Source: SHVZ01 sp041906305 (GTDB lineage Bacteria > Pseudomonadota > Alphaproteobacteria > SHVZ01). Taken from it: a stretch of 64,000 nucleotides of DNA. The first letter of the stretch is position 1. The number at the start of each line of letters is the position of its first letter. The position numbers and the translations under genes were made by a program. Below the pieces are notes generated by a model. That model had not been told where the DNA came from and ran no database searches. It worked only from the letters and a program-made list of their open reading frames with translations. Below are positions 17,578 through 25,933 of the stretch, piece after piece. The stretch is from positions 124,001 through 188,000 of the forward strand of contig JAYRJL010000004.1 of the NCBI GenBank assembly GCA_041906305.1, read 5' to 3'.

Positions 17578-18447
17578 ATGCCGACCAAGATCGAGAAGGA
17601 TACCGTCTCCGGCCAGGATACGACGGGCCATGTGTGGGACGGGATCAAGGAACTGAACACGCCGCTGCCGACCTGGTGGGTGTACGTCTTGTACGCCACC
17701 GTGGTCTGGTCTCTCGCGCAGTTCGTCATCTATCCGTCCTTCCCCGGAATCACCGGCTACTTCTCCGGGCTCGTCGGCTATTCGGCGCGAGGCGAACTCA
17801 CGAGCAAGATGCAGGCGGCCGCTCAAGCAAGGGCGCCGTTCCTGGATCGCATCCGCTCCTCGAGCCTCGATGACATCCGCAACACGCCCGAGCTCCTCGG
17901 CTACGCGGTCTCCGGCGGTCGCGTCGCCTTCGCCGAGAACTGCGCGGCCTGCCACCAGGCCGGCGGCGCCGGCACCAAGGGCTATCCCAATCTCGCCGAC
18001 GACGACTGGCTCTGGGGCGGCAAGCTCGCCGACATCCAGAAGACCATCCAGGTCGGCATCCGCAGCGCGCATCCCGACACGCGGACCAGCCTGATGCCCC
18101 GCTTCGGCACGGACGGCATTCTCGAGCGCAAGCAGATCGAGGACGTCGCCGAGTTCGTCCTGTCCCTGTCCGGCAAGTCCACCGACACGGCGAGTGCCGG
18201 GCGAGGCCGCGCCCTCTATGCCGAGAACTGCGTCTCCTGCCATGGCGAGCGCGGCACCGGCCAGCGCGACGTCGGCGCTCCTTCGCTGGCGGACGGCATC
18301 TGGCTGTTCGGTGGCGACAAGGCGAGCGTCATCCGCTCGATCAGCGAGGGACGGGGCAGCGTCATGCCGACATGGTCGGAGCGTCTGGATCCTGCGGTCG
18401 TCAAGATGCTGACGATCTATGTCCATACGCTGGGCGGCGGCGAGTGA
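17578..18447 (+). CDS. ccoP: cbb3-type cytochrome c oxidase subunit III (diheme)
   Basis: Diheme cytochrome c that accepts electrons from soluble cytochromes. 289 residues: cytoplasmic N-terminus with the typical GHVWDGIKELNTPLPTWW segment, one membrane helix (~33-52), then two periplasmic heme domains with C122-A-A-C125-H126 and C218-V-S-C221-H222. It starts 3 bases after ccoQ, behind GGGCGGGAG. End of the structural oxidase genes. Confidence 0.97.
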   Translation: MPTKIEKDTVSGQDTTGHVWDGIKELNTPLPTWWVYVLYATVVWSLAQFVIYPSFPGITGYFSGLVGYSARGELTSKMQAAAQARAPFLDRIRSSSLDDIRNTPELLGYAVSGGRVAFAENCAACHQAGGAGTKGYPNLADDDWLWGGKLADIQKTIQVGIRSAHPDTRTSLMPRFGTDGILERKQIEDVAEFVLSLSGKSTDTASAGRGRALYAENCVSCHGERGTGQRDVGAPSLADGIWLFGGDKASVIRSISEGRGSVMPTWSERLDPAVVKMLTIYVHTLGGGE

Positions 18448-18457
18448 GGCTGTGCCG

Positions 18458-19888
18458 ATGCCGCTCGACGATGGTAGCAGCGTTTCCTTCTACGCCACGC
18501 GGAAGAAGGTCTATCCGAAGTCGGTCTCGGGACTCTACCGCCGGCTTAAGTGGACGCTGCTCGTCCTTCTTCTCGGCATCTACTACGCCGTGCCGTGGAT
18601 CCGCTGGGATCGGGGGGCAGGGGCGCCTGACCAGGCGATCCTGCTCGATCTCCCGGGGCGGCGGGCGTACTTCTTCTGGATCGAGATCTGGCCTCAGGAG
18701 GTCTATTACCTCTCCGGCCTGCTGATCCTCGGCGCCATCGGGCTCTTCTTCGCGACGAGCCTGCTTGGGCGCGTCTGGTGCGGCTATGCCTGTCCGCAGA
18801 CGGTCTGGACCGACCTGTTCATGTGGGTCGAACGGCTGGTCGAGGGCGACCGGACCGAGCGCATGCGCCTCGACAAGCAGCCGCTTTCGGCCGGCAAGAT
18901 GGTCCGCAAGGCCACCAAGCACGCCGCCTGGCTCGCGATCTCGATGGCGACCGGCGGCGCCTGGGTCTTCTATTTCGTCGACGCGCCGACCGAGATCAGG
19001 TCGATCTTCACCGGGAATTCGTCGGCCGAGGTCTACTTCTTCATCGGCCTCTTCACCGCGACCACCTATCTGCTCGCCGGCTGGGCGCGCGAGCAGGTCT
19101 GCACCTACATGTGTCCCTGGCCGCGCTTCCAGGGCGCGATGCTCGACGTGCACACCCTGGTCGTCACCTATCGCGACTGGCGGGGCGAGAAGCGGGGCAA
19201 GCACAAGCAGGGCGAGAGCTGGGAGGGCAGGGGCGACTGCGTCGACTGCCGCGCCTGCGTCGCCGTCTGCCCGACCGGCATCGACATCCGCGACGGCCAG
19301 CAGCTCGAGTGCATCGGCTGCGGCCTGTGCATCGATGCGTGCAACGACATTATGCTGAAGGTCGACCGGCCGCAGGGGCTCATCGCCTTCGATACGCTGG
19401 CCAACCTCGATGCGAAAACTCCCGGCAAGCTCGCCGGCTACCGCCTGGTGCGGCCGCGCACGGCCATCTATGCGGCGCTTCTCGCTGTCGTCGCCGTGGT
19501 GATGGTCGTCGGGCTGGCGCTTCGCTCGTCGGTGGAGCTCACGGTGCTCCGGGACCGGAGCCCTCTCTTCGTCACGTTGGCCGACGGCTCCATCCGGAAC
19601 GGCTACACGGTGAAGGTCCTGAACAAGGAGCGCGAGGCCGAGTCCTACACGCTGACGATTTCCGGCGTCGACGGTGCCAAGCTGGCCCTCGTCGGCGACG
19701 GAGAGGCGAGCGTCGACGGTGCGTCCGCGACGCTCGACGTGAAGCCGGACGCCGTCGGCACCTTCCGCGTGACCGTCCGGACCGATCGCCAGCATCTTTC
19801 CGGAGAGACGATGCCGGTCACCTTCCACGTCGCTGGCGCCAAGTCGGGCGCGAGCCAGTCCACCATCTTCCTGGGACCGAAAAAATGA
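18458..19888 (+). CDS. ccoG: Cytochrome c oxidase accessory protein, polyferredoxin-like
   Basis: Membrane protein (476 residues) needed for maturation of the cbb3 oxidase, shown in other bacteria to reduce copper for CuB loading. It has several membrane helices and two 4Fe-4S motifs in sequence, CVDCRACVAVCP and CIGCGLCIDAC, near residues 260-300. The earlier cysteine-proline pairs YACPQTVWTDLF and CTYMCPWPRFQGAM are also family hallmarks. A C-terminal periplasmic IG-like domain follows. ATG 18458 was chosen; GTG 18452 is an alternative. Its stop overlaps the ccoH start (ATGA). Confidence 0.95.
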   Translation: MPLDDGSSVSFYATRKKVYPKSVSGLYRRLKWTLLVLLLGIYYAVPWIRWDRGAGAPDQAILLDLPGRRAYFFWIEIWPQEVYYLSGLLILGAIGLFFATSLLGRVWCGYACPQTVWTDLFMWVERLVEGDRTERMRLDKQPLSAGKMVRKATKHAAWLAISMATGGAWVFYFVDAPTEIRSIFTGNSSAEVYFFIGLFTATTYLLAGWAREQVCTYMCPWPRFQGAMLDVHTLVVTYRDWRGEKRGKHKQGESWEGRGDCVDCRACVAVCPTGIDIRDGQQLECIGCGLCIDACNDIMLKVDRPQGLIAFDTLANLDAKTPGKLAGYRLVRPRTAIYAALLAVVAVVMVVGLALRSSVELTVLRDRSPLFVTLADGSIRNGYTVKVLNKEREAESYTLTISGVDGAKLALVGDGEASVDGASATLDVKPDAVGTFRVTVRTDRQHLSGETMPVTFHVAGAKSGASQSTIFLGPKK

Positions 19889-20346
19889 CTGCTGCCACAC
19901 GCGGGCGCTGGATACCCTGGACCTATGCCGGCGGCATGCTGGTCGTCGTCGCTGTCAACGCCGTGCTGATCACCGCCGCCTTCCGGTCCTTTCCCGGACT
20001 TGTCGTGCAGCGACCCTACGACCGCGGCATCGCCTATAACGAAGAGCTGCGCCAGGGGCGTGCCCAGGCAGCCCTCGGATGGGAGCTGACGCCGGCGTAC
20101 GACAAGGGCCGGTTTACCGTCCGTGTCGTCGCGTCCAATGGGTCTCCCGTCGCCGGGCTTGACCTGCGAGCGAAGCTGTCTCGGCCGCTGGAGGCCATGG
20201 CGCCGATCGACGTCACCCTGATCCCCGAAGGGGACGAATATGTTGCAGCGGTCGATCTGCCGCGCAGCGGACAGTGGGATATCAAGCTGCTGGCCACAGG
20301 TGCCGAGGGCACCTATCGCGGGCTCTACCGGTTGATAGTCAAATGA
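19885..20346 (+). CDS. ccoH: FixH/CcoH cbb3 oxidase assembly protein
   Basis: A 153-residue single-pass membrane protein: helix at residues ~10-30, then a periplasmic beta-rich domain. The first periplasmic part has RPYDRGIAYNEELRQG near residue 45, which is characteristic of FixH. It is known to be required for stable cbb3 assembly. ATG 19885 overlaps the ccoG stop, and its own stop overlaps the ccoI start. Confidence 0.93.
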   Translation: MTAATRGRWIPWTYAGGMLVVVAVNAVLITAAFRSFPGLVVQRPYDRGIAYNEELRQGRAQAALGWELTPAYDKGRFTVRVVASNGSPVAGLDLRAKLSRPLEAMAPIDVTLIPEGDEYVAAVDLPRSGQWDIKLLATGAEGTYRGLYRLIVK

Positions 20347-22682
20347 CGACGGCCGCGCTCGCCTTCGCTCCTTCCGCCGCAGCCGCGCCCTGCGCGCATT
20401 GCGGTCGGCTTGCTGCGGCGGGGCAGCGCTTCTGCTGCGGCGGCTGCGCGGCAGCGAAGGAGATGATCGGCGAGCTCGGGCTCGATGCCTATTACGAGCG
20501 CCGCGACGCGATGGGCGCGGCCAGTCGTCCGGCGTCGGATGCGGACGCGATCCCGGTCCTGCCGTTCGTTCGTATCGACGGGAAGGATGCTCGGCTCGAC
20601 CTGATGGTCGACGGGCTCGTCTGCGGCGCCTGCGCCTGGCTGATCGAAGCCGCTCTGGCCCGCGATCCGGCGCTCGAACATGCCCGCGTCAACCTGAGCC
20701 AGCGCCGGCTCACCCTCGCGTGGAAGGGGCCGGCCGAGGCCGGTGAGCGCCTGGCCGCCATCGTGCGCCGCCTCGGCTATGCGGTTGCGCCATTCGATCC
20801 GGAGCGTCTGGCCTCCACGGTCGATGCGGAGGAGCGCGACCTCCTGAAGTCGCTCGCCGTCGCCGGCTTCGCCGCGGCGAACGTGATGCTGCTTTCCGTT
20901 TCGGTCTGGTCGGGCGCGGTCGGCGAAATGGGCCCCGCGACGCGAGACCTGCTCCATTGGCTCTCGGCCCTGATCGCGCTGCCGGCCATCGTCTACGCCG
21001 TTCGGCCGTTCGCCCGTTCCGCATTCGCCGCGCTTGCCGCCGGCCGCACCAACATGGACGTGCCGATCACGATCGGCGTCACGCTCGCCTCGATGATGAG
21101 CCTGTTCGACACATGGCGCTCCGAGACGCATGCCTATTTCGACTCGGCGATCACGCTCCTGTTCTTCCTGCTGATCGGACGCTACCTGGATCGGCACGCG
21201 CGCGGTCGGGCGCGTTCGGCGGTCGCCCATGTCGCGGCTCTCACCGCGCGCTCCGCCACGATCCTCGACGACGATGGAGCGACGCGGGTCGTGCGGCCGT
21301 CCGAGGTCCGGGCGGGCACGACCGTGCTCGTTGCCGCCGGCGAGCGGATCCCGGTCGACGGACGCATCCTCGACGGCGCGTCGGATCTCGACACGGCCCT
21401 GGTGACCGGCGAAAGCCTGCCGAAGCACGCGGTCGCGGGCGACACGGTGCATGCCGGCATGGTCAACCTCACCCGCAGCCTTCGCATCGTCGCCGAGCGG
21501 ACGGGCGAGGCGACGCTGCTGGCCGAGATCGGGCGGCTGCTGGCGGCGGCAGAGTCCGGCCGCTCCCGCTTTGTCGCACTCGCCGACCGTGTCGCCCGCA
21601 GCTATGCGCCGGTGGTCCACCTCGCGGCGCTGGCGACCTTCCTCGGCTGGACGTTCGTCGTCGGCGCCGAATGGCATCCGGCGCTGTCGGCGGCGGTCGC
21701 GGTGCTGATCATCACGTGCCCTTGCGCATTGGCTCTGGCCGTTCCGACCGTCCAGGTCGTCGCCTCCGGCCGGCTCTTCCGCCAGGGCATCCTCCTCAAG
21801 TCGCCGACCGCCCTCGAGCGGTTGGCGAAGGCGCGCGTCGTCGTCTTCGACAAGACCGGAACCCTGACCGTCGGGCGGCCGGAGCTCGTCGGGACCGTCG
21901 ATGCGGAAGCTCTCGCGCTGGCTGCCGGCCTTGCCCAGGCGAGCCGTCACCCGCTCAGCCGCGCGCTCGTTCGAGCGTGCCCGGCCGCCCGCGTCGTGGC
22001 CGACGTGACCGAGCACCCGGGAGAGGGGCTTTCATCCGGTGCGATCCGGCTAGGAAGCGCGCGCTTCGTCGGCGCCGACCGTGGTGCCGACGCGTGGAAC
22101 GGTCCGGAACTCTGGCTCGCACGGCCGGAATGCGCGCCTGTCCAATTCCGGTTCGATGACCCGCTCCGTTCGGACGCGGCCGAGACCGTCCGCCGTCTCG
22201 AAAAAGCCGGCTACCGTCTGGCGCTGGTCTCGGGCGACAGGCGCGAGGCGGTCGAGCGGATCGCCGCGGCGGTCGGCATCGGCGACTGGCATGCCGAGGT
22301 CGGCCCGGCCGAAAAGGCCCAGATGATCGCCGGCTTGCAGAAGCAGGCGCCGACGGTGATGGTCGGCGATGGTCTCAACGATGCGCCGGCGCTCGCCGAG
22401 GCTACCGCGTCGATCGCTCCGTCCACGGCGGCCGATGTGAGCCGCACGGCCTCCGATGCCGTCTTCCAGGGCGATCGGCTTCAGCCGGTCGTCGAGATCC
22501 TCGACGTGGCACGGGGTGCCGACCGGATGGTCCGGCAGAATCTCGGACTGGCGCTCCTCTACAACCTGCTTGCCGTGCCGCTCGCGGTCATCGGCTTCGT
22601 CACGCCGCTGGTCGCGGCGATCGCGATGTCGAGCTCCTCGCTTCTCGTGGTCGGCAACGCCTTGAGGCTCGGACGGCGATGA
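20343..22682 (+). CDS. ccoI: Copper-transporting P1B-type ATPase for cbb3 assembly
   Basis: ATP-driven copper exporter that supplies periplasmic copper for the CcoN active site (FixI/CtpA-type). 779 residues: an N-terminal cysteine-rich part (CAHCG, FCCGGC), a heavy-metal domain with GLVCGACAWLIE near residues 90-100, membrane helices, the TGES loop, the intramembrane metal site CPCALALAVP, the phosphorylation motif DKTGTLT and hinge GDGLNDAPAL. Both ends overlap neighbouring genes (ATGA), so ccoG-H-I-S are translationally coupled. Confidence 0.96.
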   Translation: MTTAALAFAPSAAAAPCAHCGRLAAAGQRFCCGGCAAAKEMIGELGLDAYYERRDAMGAASRPASDADAIPVLPFVRIDGKDARLDLMVDGLVCGACAWLIEAALARDPALEHARVNLSQRRLTLAWKGPAEAGERLAAIVRRLGYAVAPFDPERLASTVDAEERDLLKSLAVAGFAAANVMLLSVSVWSGAVGEMGPATRDLLHWLSALIALPAIVYAVRPFARSAFAALAAGRTNMDVPITIGVTLASMMSLFDTWRSETHAYFDSAITLLFFLLIGRYLDRHARGRARSAVAHVAALTARSATILDDDGATRVVRPSEVRAGTTVLVAAGERIPVDGRILDGASDLDTALVTGESLPKHAVAGDTVHAGMVNLTRSLRIVAERTGEATLLAEIGRLLAAAESGRSRFVALADRVARSYAPVVHLAALATFLGWTFVVGAEWHPALSAAVAVLIITCPCALALAVPTVQVVASGRLFRQGILLKSPTALERLAKARVVVFDKTGTLTVGRPELVGTVDAEALALAAGLAQASRHPLSRALVRACPAARVVADVTEHPGEGLSSGAIRLGSARFVGADRGADAWNGPELWLARPECAPVQFRFDDPLRSDAAETVRRLEKAGYRLALVSGDRREAVERIAAAVGIGDWHAEVGPAEKAQMIAGLQKQAPTVMVGDGLNDAPALAEATASIAPSTAADVSRTASDAVFQGDRLQPVVEILDVARGADRMVRQNLGLALLYNLLAVPLAVIGFVTPLVAAIAMSSSSLLVVGNALRLGRR

Positions 22683-22849
22683 ACGGATTACTCTACCTGA
22701 TCCCGGTGGCGCTCGGCCTCGGGCTGCTCGGGCTGCTCGGCTTCCTTTGGTCGATGCGCTCCGGCCAGTTCGACGATCTCGACGGCGCCGCCACCCGCAT
22801 CCTCTTCGACGACCCGCGTCGCATTTCCTCAAAGGAGACTGAACGATGA
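22679..22849 (+). CDS. ccoS: cbb3-type oxidase assembly protein CcoS
   Basis: A 56-residue single-helix membrane protein: helix LLYLIPVALGLGLLGLLGFL, then WSMRSGQFDDLDG, the signature of CcoS/FixS, and RILFDD. It works with CcoI in inserting cofactors into the oxidase. Its ATG overlaps the ccoI stop, and its stop overlaps the ATG of the next small membrane gene. Confidence 0.95.
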   Translation: MNGLLYLIPVALGLGLLGLLGFLWSMRSGQFDDLDGAATRILFDDPRRISSKETER

Positions 22850-23043
22850 ACGTCATCTCGACCTCTTGGATCGTCGGCTTTGCCGTCACGCTCCTCGGCC
22901 TGCTGGGACTCACCATGGCCGCCAAGTCCGTGGACATGGGCGTCGGCCTGTTCGGCTCGCTGCTCTTCGTGTTCGCGGTCGGTTTCGACTTCTGGCTGAT
23001 CAAGCGCAGCTACGACCTCGCCGAGCTCGCCGACTCCAGGTGA
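22846..23043 (+). CDS. Small two-helix membrane protein coupled to ccoS, 65 aa
   Basis: No family recognised. Two hydrophobic segments (residues ~8-26 and ~33-52) are joined by AKSVDMGVG, and the protein ends in a charged tail, KRSYDLAELADSR. The start overlaps the ccoS stop (ATGA), after AAGGAG 10 bases upstream, and its own stop overlaps the GTG of the following gene. This tight coupling makes it part of the fixGHIS transcript and suggests a role linked to the oxidase. There is no metal-binding cysteine, histidine or CxxC. Confidence 0.8.
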   Translation: MNVISTSWIVGFAVTLLGLLGLTMAAKSVDMGVGLFGSLLFVFAVGFDFWLIKRSYDLAELADSR

Positions 23044-23495
23044 GGCTTTTCGCCAGGGCGCTGATGGCCTGGCTCGCGATCATGATCCTGGAGGTCGGCA
23101 ACGGCCTCCTTCGGAAGGTCATCGTGGAGCCGCTGATCGGCGACCTGGCCGCACGTCAGGTCGGCGTCGCCATCGGCTCGATCATGGTGATCCTCGTCGC
23201 CTATCTGCTGGCCGGATGGCTCCGGCTCAAACGGATTCCGTCCATGATGCTGGTCGGGATGGCATGGGTGATCCTGACCATCGGCTTCGAGATCGTTCTC
23301 GGCCGGTTGGTCATGGGGCTCGACTGGGCTCGGATCCTCTCCGACTATGACGTCGCGCACGGCGGGCTGATGCCCGTCGGATTTCTGGTGATGGCCGCGG
23401 CGCCCTTTGCAGGCACTTGGCTCTACCGCAGCGTGCGGATGCGCCGGACTCGCAAGGCCCGGAGCCAAAGAGAAATCGGCGCATCTGGCATTTAG
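23040..23495 (+). CDS. Four-helix membrane protein of unknown function, last gene of the ccoGHIS run, 151 aa
   Basis: Predicted inner-membrane protein with four hydrophobic segments: about 9-22, 45-65, 72-95 and 115-135. Small charged loops separate them and the C-terminus is very basic (RRTRKARSQRE). I chose GTG 23040 because it overlaps the previous stop (GTGA); ATG 23064 is an alternative. I do not recognise the family. It is the last gene of the chain that begins with ccoG and ends 10 bases before the convergent methyltransferase gene. Confidence 0.75.
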   Translation: MRLFARALMAWLAIMILEVGNGLLRKVIVEPLIGDLAARQVGVAIGSIMVILVAYLLAGWLRLKRIPSMMLVGMAWVILTIGFEIVLGRLVMGLDWARILSDYDVAHGGLMPVGFLVMAAAPFAGTWLYRSVRMRRTRKARSQREIGASGI

Positions 23496-23505
23496 CTTGG
23501 CAGGA

Positions 23506-24822
23506 CTATTCCTTGGCGACGATGAAGTCGTACATACCGAGGAATGTGTCGGGTTGCGCCAGCTCCACGCGGTGCCAGGACAATAGATCGTTTCCCTGAA
23601 CATCCTCAGGACACTCCTTCGCGTACAAGGCGAGCACCTCGGGCGCGACGTTCATTCGAAGAAATTTGAGATTCGTCTCCAAGAGCAGGTTGGAGAGTTC
23701 CGGCACCGTAAAGGTATGCTCAAGGCGGTTCAGGAACATGTCGCGAAATCCGCTAGAAGAGTGCAGGTCCCGGATGCCGAGCAGATGCGTCCAGCCTCTC
23801 GTCTCGATCTCGTAGAGTACCTGGCGCCGGATGCTTGAGATTTCTTCCTTGGTGAGATCGTCTTCGATCGGGCCGATGAGGTCGCGGATCTCATGTATAT
23901 GGCGCCGAGCCAGTTTGCTGTAGAGCGAGAGCCGCATGATGCCTCCTGGCTTCAGCGTCGCGGTGAGCTTGGCCAGTCCCTCTGCGGGCGAACGCGTGTG
24001 GTGAAGAACCCCGCAGCATTCGATGTAGTCGAAGCCGTCTCGGCTGCCGGGCAGCTCGAGGATGTCGCACTGGCGAAAGGCGACGTTCGTGACTCCGGCT
24101 TCCTCGGCTCTGAGGGATGCATAGGCCAGGCTCGCCCGACTTAGATCGATCGCCAGAATTTCTGCATCCGGAACCTGTTTCGCGACAAGGATCGCATGAT
24201 GACCGGTGCCACATCCGGCGATGAGCACCCTTGGTCGATGGGGAAAGACGATCCTTGCACTGAGTGCCGGTAGTCCCTTCGTAAGATAGTCGACCAGGGT
24301 CGTCGGCTGGAGTGCCGGCACGTCGGCGAGATGCCAGCGAGGATAGGGATTTTCCTCGTATTGTTGGGCAACGCGACGGGATGCATCGTCGGTGATCGGA
24401 TTGAGGCTGGGTATCTCAGCCGCGCGCTTCTCGAGCGTGCGTGCTTCGTAGAGAGTCTCGGCGAGAAGCGGGGCGAGGCGCCGATCCGTGGAGGCGAGCA
24501 AGCGATCGTCGTCCACGAAAGTTCCGGTGAGCGGCTGGTAACAAGCGAGTACGGCGATCCAAAGTGCGGGTACGTCGCCCCCGGCGTGGAACTGCCGGGC
24601 GATCCTGGCTTCCAGTTCCGCAATGCCCGCGCGCTCCGCTGGGCTGACGACGAAGGCGTACTCGCTCTGATGCATGTGCATGGCCACGGACACGGCGGAA
24701 TCCAGGCTTTCCGGCACCGACACGTCAGCCAGTGCGTCGGCAAGAAGCGCCTTCCGAGCCAGAACGAGGCTCGCTTCGGCGGCCCGACCGTGGGAGGCCG
24801 ACGCAGTTCCTGTTGCAAGCAA
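23506..24822 (-). CDS. Class I SAM-dependent methyltransferase, start uncertain
   Basis: About 438 residues. The C-terminal half is a class I methyltransferase: RVLIAGCGTGHH (SAM loop), ILAIDLSRASLAYA, then YIECCGVLHHTRSP. A YEENPYPRW segment precedes it near residue 173. In relatives I recall, this domain sits behind TPR repeats. Here no ATG or GTG opens the frame: the only upstream initiator is TTG 24822, with an in-frame stop 8 codons before it. The frame next to it stays open upstream (24725-25027) and looks protein-like. A frameshift or loss of an N-terminal part is possible. Substrate unknown. Not linked to the convergent cco genes. Confidence 0.7.
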   Translation of the reverse strand: MLATGTASASHGRAAEASLVLARKALLADALADVSVPESLDSAVSVAMHMHQSEYAFVVSPAERAGIAELEARIARQFHAGGDVPALWIAVLACYQPLTGTFVDDDRLLASTDRRLAPLLAETLYEARTLEKRAAEIPSLNPITDDASRRVAQQYEENPYPRWHLADVPALQPTTLVDYLTKGLPALSARIVFPHRPRVLIAGCGTGHHAILVAKQVPDAEILAIDLSRASLAYASLRAEEAGVTNVAFRQCDILELPGSRDGFDYIECCGVLHHTRSPAEGLAKLTATLKPGGIMRLSLYSKLARRHIHEIRDLIGPIEDDLTKEEISSIRRQVLYEIETRGWTHLLGIRDLHSSSGFRDMFLNRLEHTFTVPELSNLLLETNLKFLRMNVAPEVLALYAKECPEDVQGNDLLSWHRVELAQPDTFLGMYDFIVAKE

Positions 24823-25044
24823 CCAGCATCCTCCATGCTTCGATCACGTAACGCCAATCTTCGTCGCCTGACGCGTCCTTCTGCGCGGACGGGAGGCCGA
24901 TCGCGGACACAAGGATACGACGCGGGCTTTCCAGCGCGCACGCCTTCAGTTCGCTAGGATGCGATATTCGGCTTGGTTGCCGCTCACGGTCGAGCATGGC
25001 GCTCCCGCGCCTTGCCATTGAGGGCATGCTGCCGGTGAAAGCGA

Positions 25045-25287
25045 TTAGCTGGTTCGGCTCTCAATCCACTGCAGCAGACGCCGACGCCAGGGCGGCACGT
25101 CAAGCGCAATGAGAGCGGCGCCGAGCGGCAGCATCCAGAACCCGAGGATCGGCAGGAATCCGAAGACTCCGCCGACCATCAGCGGGATCCCGAGCAGGGT
25201 CCGTAGCCCCCGGGGCACCCTTTCGCCCCAGTCGACCGCGCGCCGAAAGGCGTCGAACAGGCGCTGCTTGAACGAACCCTCGGCCAT
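25045..25287 (-). CDS. Small membrane protein, 80 aa
   Basis: A short basic amphipathic N-terminus (residues 1-27), one long hydrophobic hairpin rich in glycine and proline (GIPLMVGGVFGFLPILGFWM, then LPLGAALIALDVPPWRRR), and a charged end. AGAGGAG lies upstream of ATG 25287. I recall similar small proteins in many alphaproteobacteria without known function. The longer open frame upstream is a shadow of the HD-domain gene. Confidence 0.75.
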   Translation of the reverse strand: MAEGSFKQRLFDAFRRAVDWGERVPRGLRTLLGIPLMVGGVFGFLPILGFWMLPLGAALIALDVPPWRRRLLQWIESRTS

Positions 25288-25361
25288 CGAACTCCTCTTC
25301 CAATCCCGGTTCAAACCTCGGCCAGCGTCGAAGGTTGCCGTGGCATAGCCGGGTTTGTCGC

Positions 25362-25898
25362 TCAGGTGGCCTCGCGTCGACGCTTCGGGTGCGACGGTCC
25401 GCTTTCCAGCTCCTCCTTGGCGCGCCGGAAGAGGACCGGATTTCCCTGGGCGAGATGCGGCAACAACTGCCTCATCTCGCCGACATAGATGGGGGCGAAG
25501 CCCGGGTCGTGACGGATGGTCTTCAGGTTGTCGATGATGTCGGCGAGCTTGATGCTTTTCCCGTCCGGACTCGCCTTCGCGAGGTGATCGCGATCGAGTG
25601 CCTTGCGGACGGCCCGCCTTCCGTGCTCCGGCCTGCTGACATCCGTGACTTCGTGGACCAGCCGAGCGACGCGGTCGCCGAAGCATCGGTGAATCTCCTC
25701 GACCGTGACGTCGCAGTCTTCGACCACGTCATGCAACAGGCCGGCGGCGATCACCTCGTCGTCGAGGCCGGCCTCGGCCAGGATTTCGGCGATGGCACGC
25801 GGATGGACGATGTAGGGCTCGCCCGTATATTTCCGCTTCTGGCTTTCGTGCGCGGTGGCTGCAAAGGCATCGGCGCGCCGGACGAGATCGGACATCAT
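25362..25898 (-). CDS. HD-domain protein, MESH1-like (p)ppGpp hydrolase candidate
   Basis: A stand-alone HD phosphohydrolase domain of 178 residues, related to the hydrolase half of RelA/SpoT. The metal-site motifs are present: H-P in EPYIVHPRAIAEIL, HDVVED (HD..ED) near residue 53, and KLADIIDN near 120. There is no synthetase, TGS or ACT domain, so it would be a small alarmone hydrolase. Such enzymes degrade (p)ppGpp, or in some cases other 3'-substituted nucleotides. Adjacent ATGs at 25898 and 25895 are both possible. It lies 35 bases after the amidase on the same strand. Confidence 0.85.
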   Translation of the reverse strand: MMSDLVRRADAFAATAHESQKRKYTGEPYIVHPRAIAEILAEAGLDDEVIAAGLLHDVVEDCDVTVEEIHRCFGDRVARLVHEVTDVSRPEHGRRAVRKALDRDHLAKASPDGKSIKLADIIDNLKTIRHDPGFAPIYVGEMRQLLPHLAQGNPVLFRRAKEELESGPSHPKRRREAT

Positions 25899-25933
25899 GA
25901 TCCATTCAGGTTCGGCGGCAGAACTTGGTTCCG

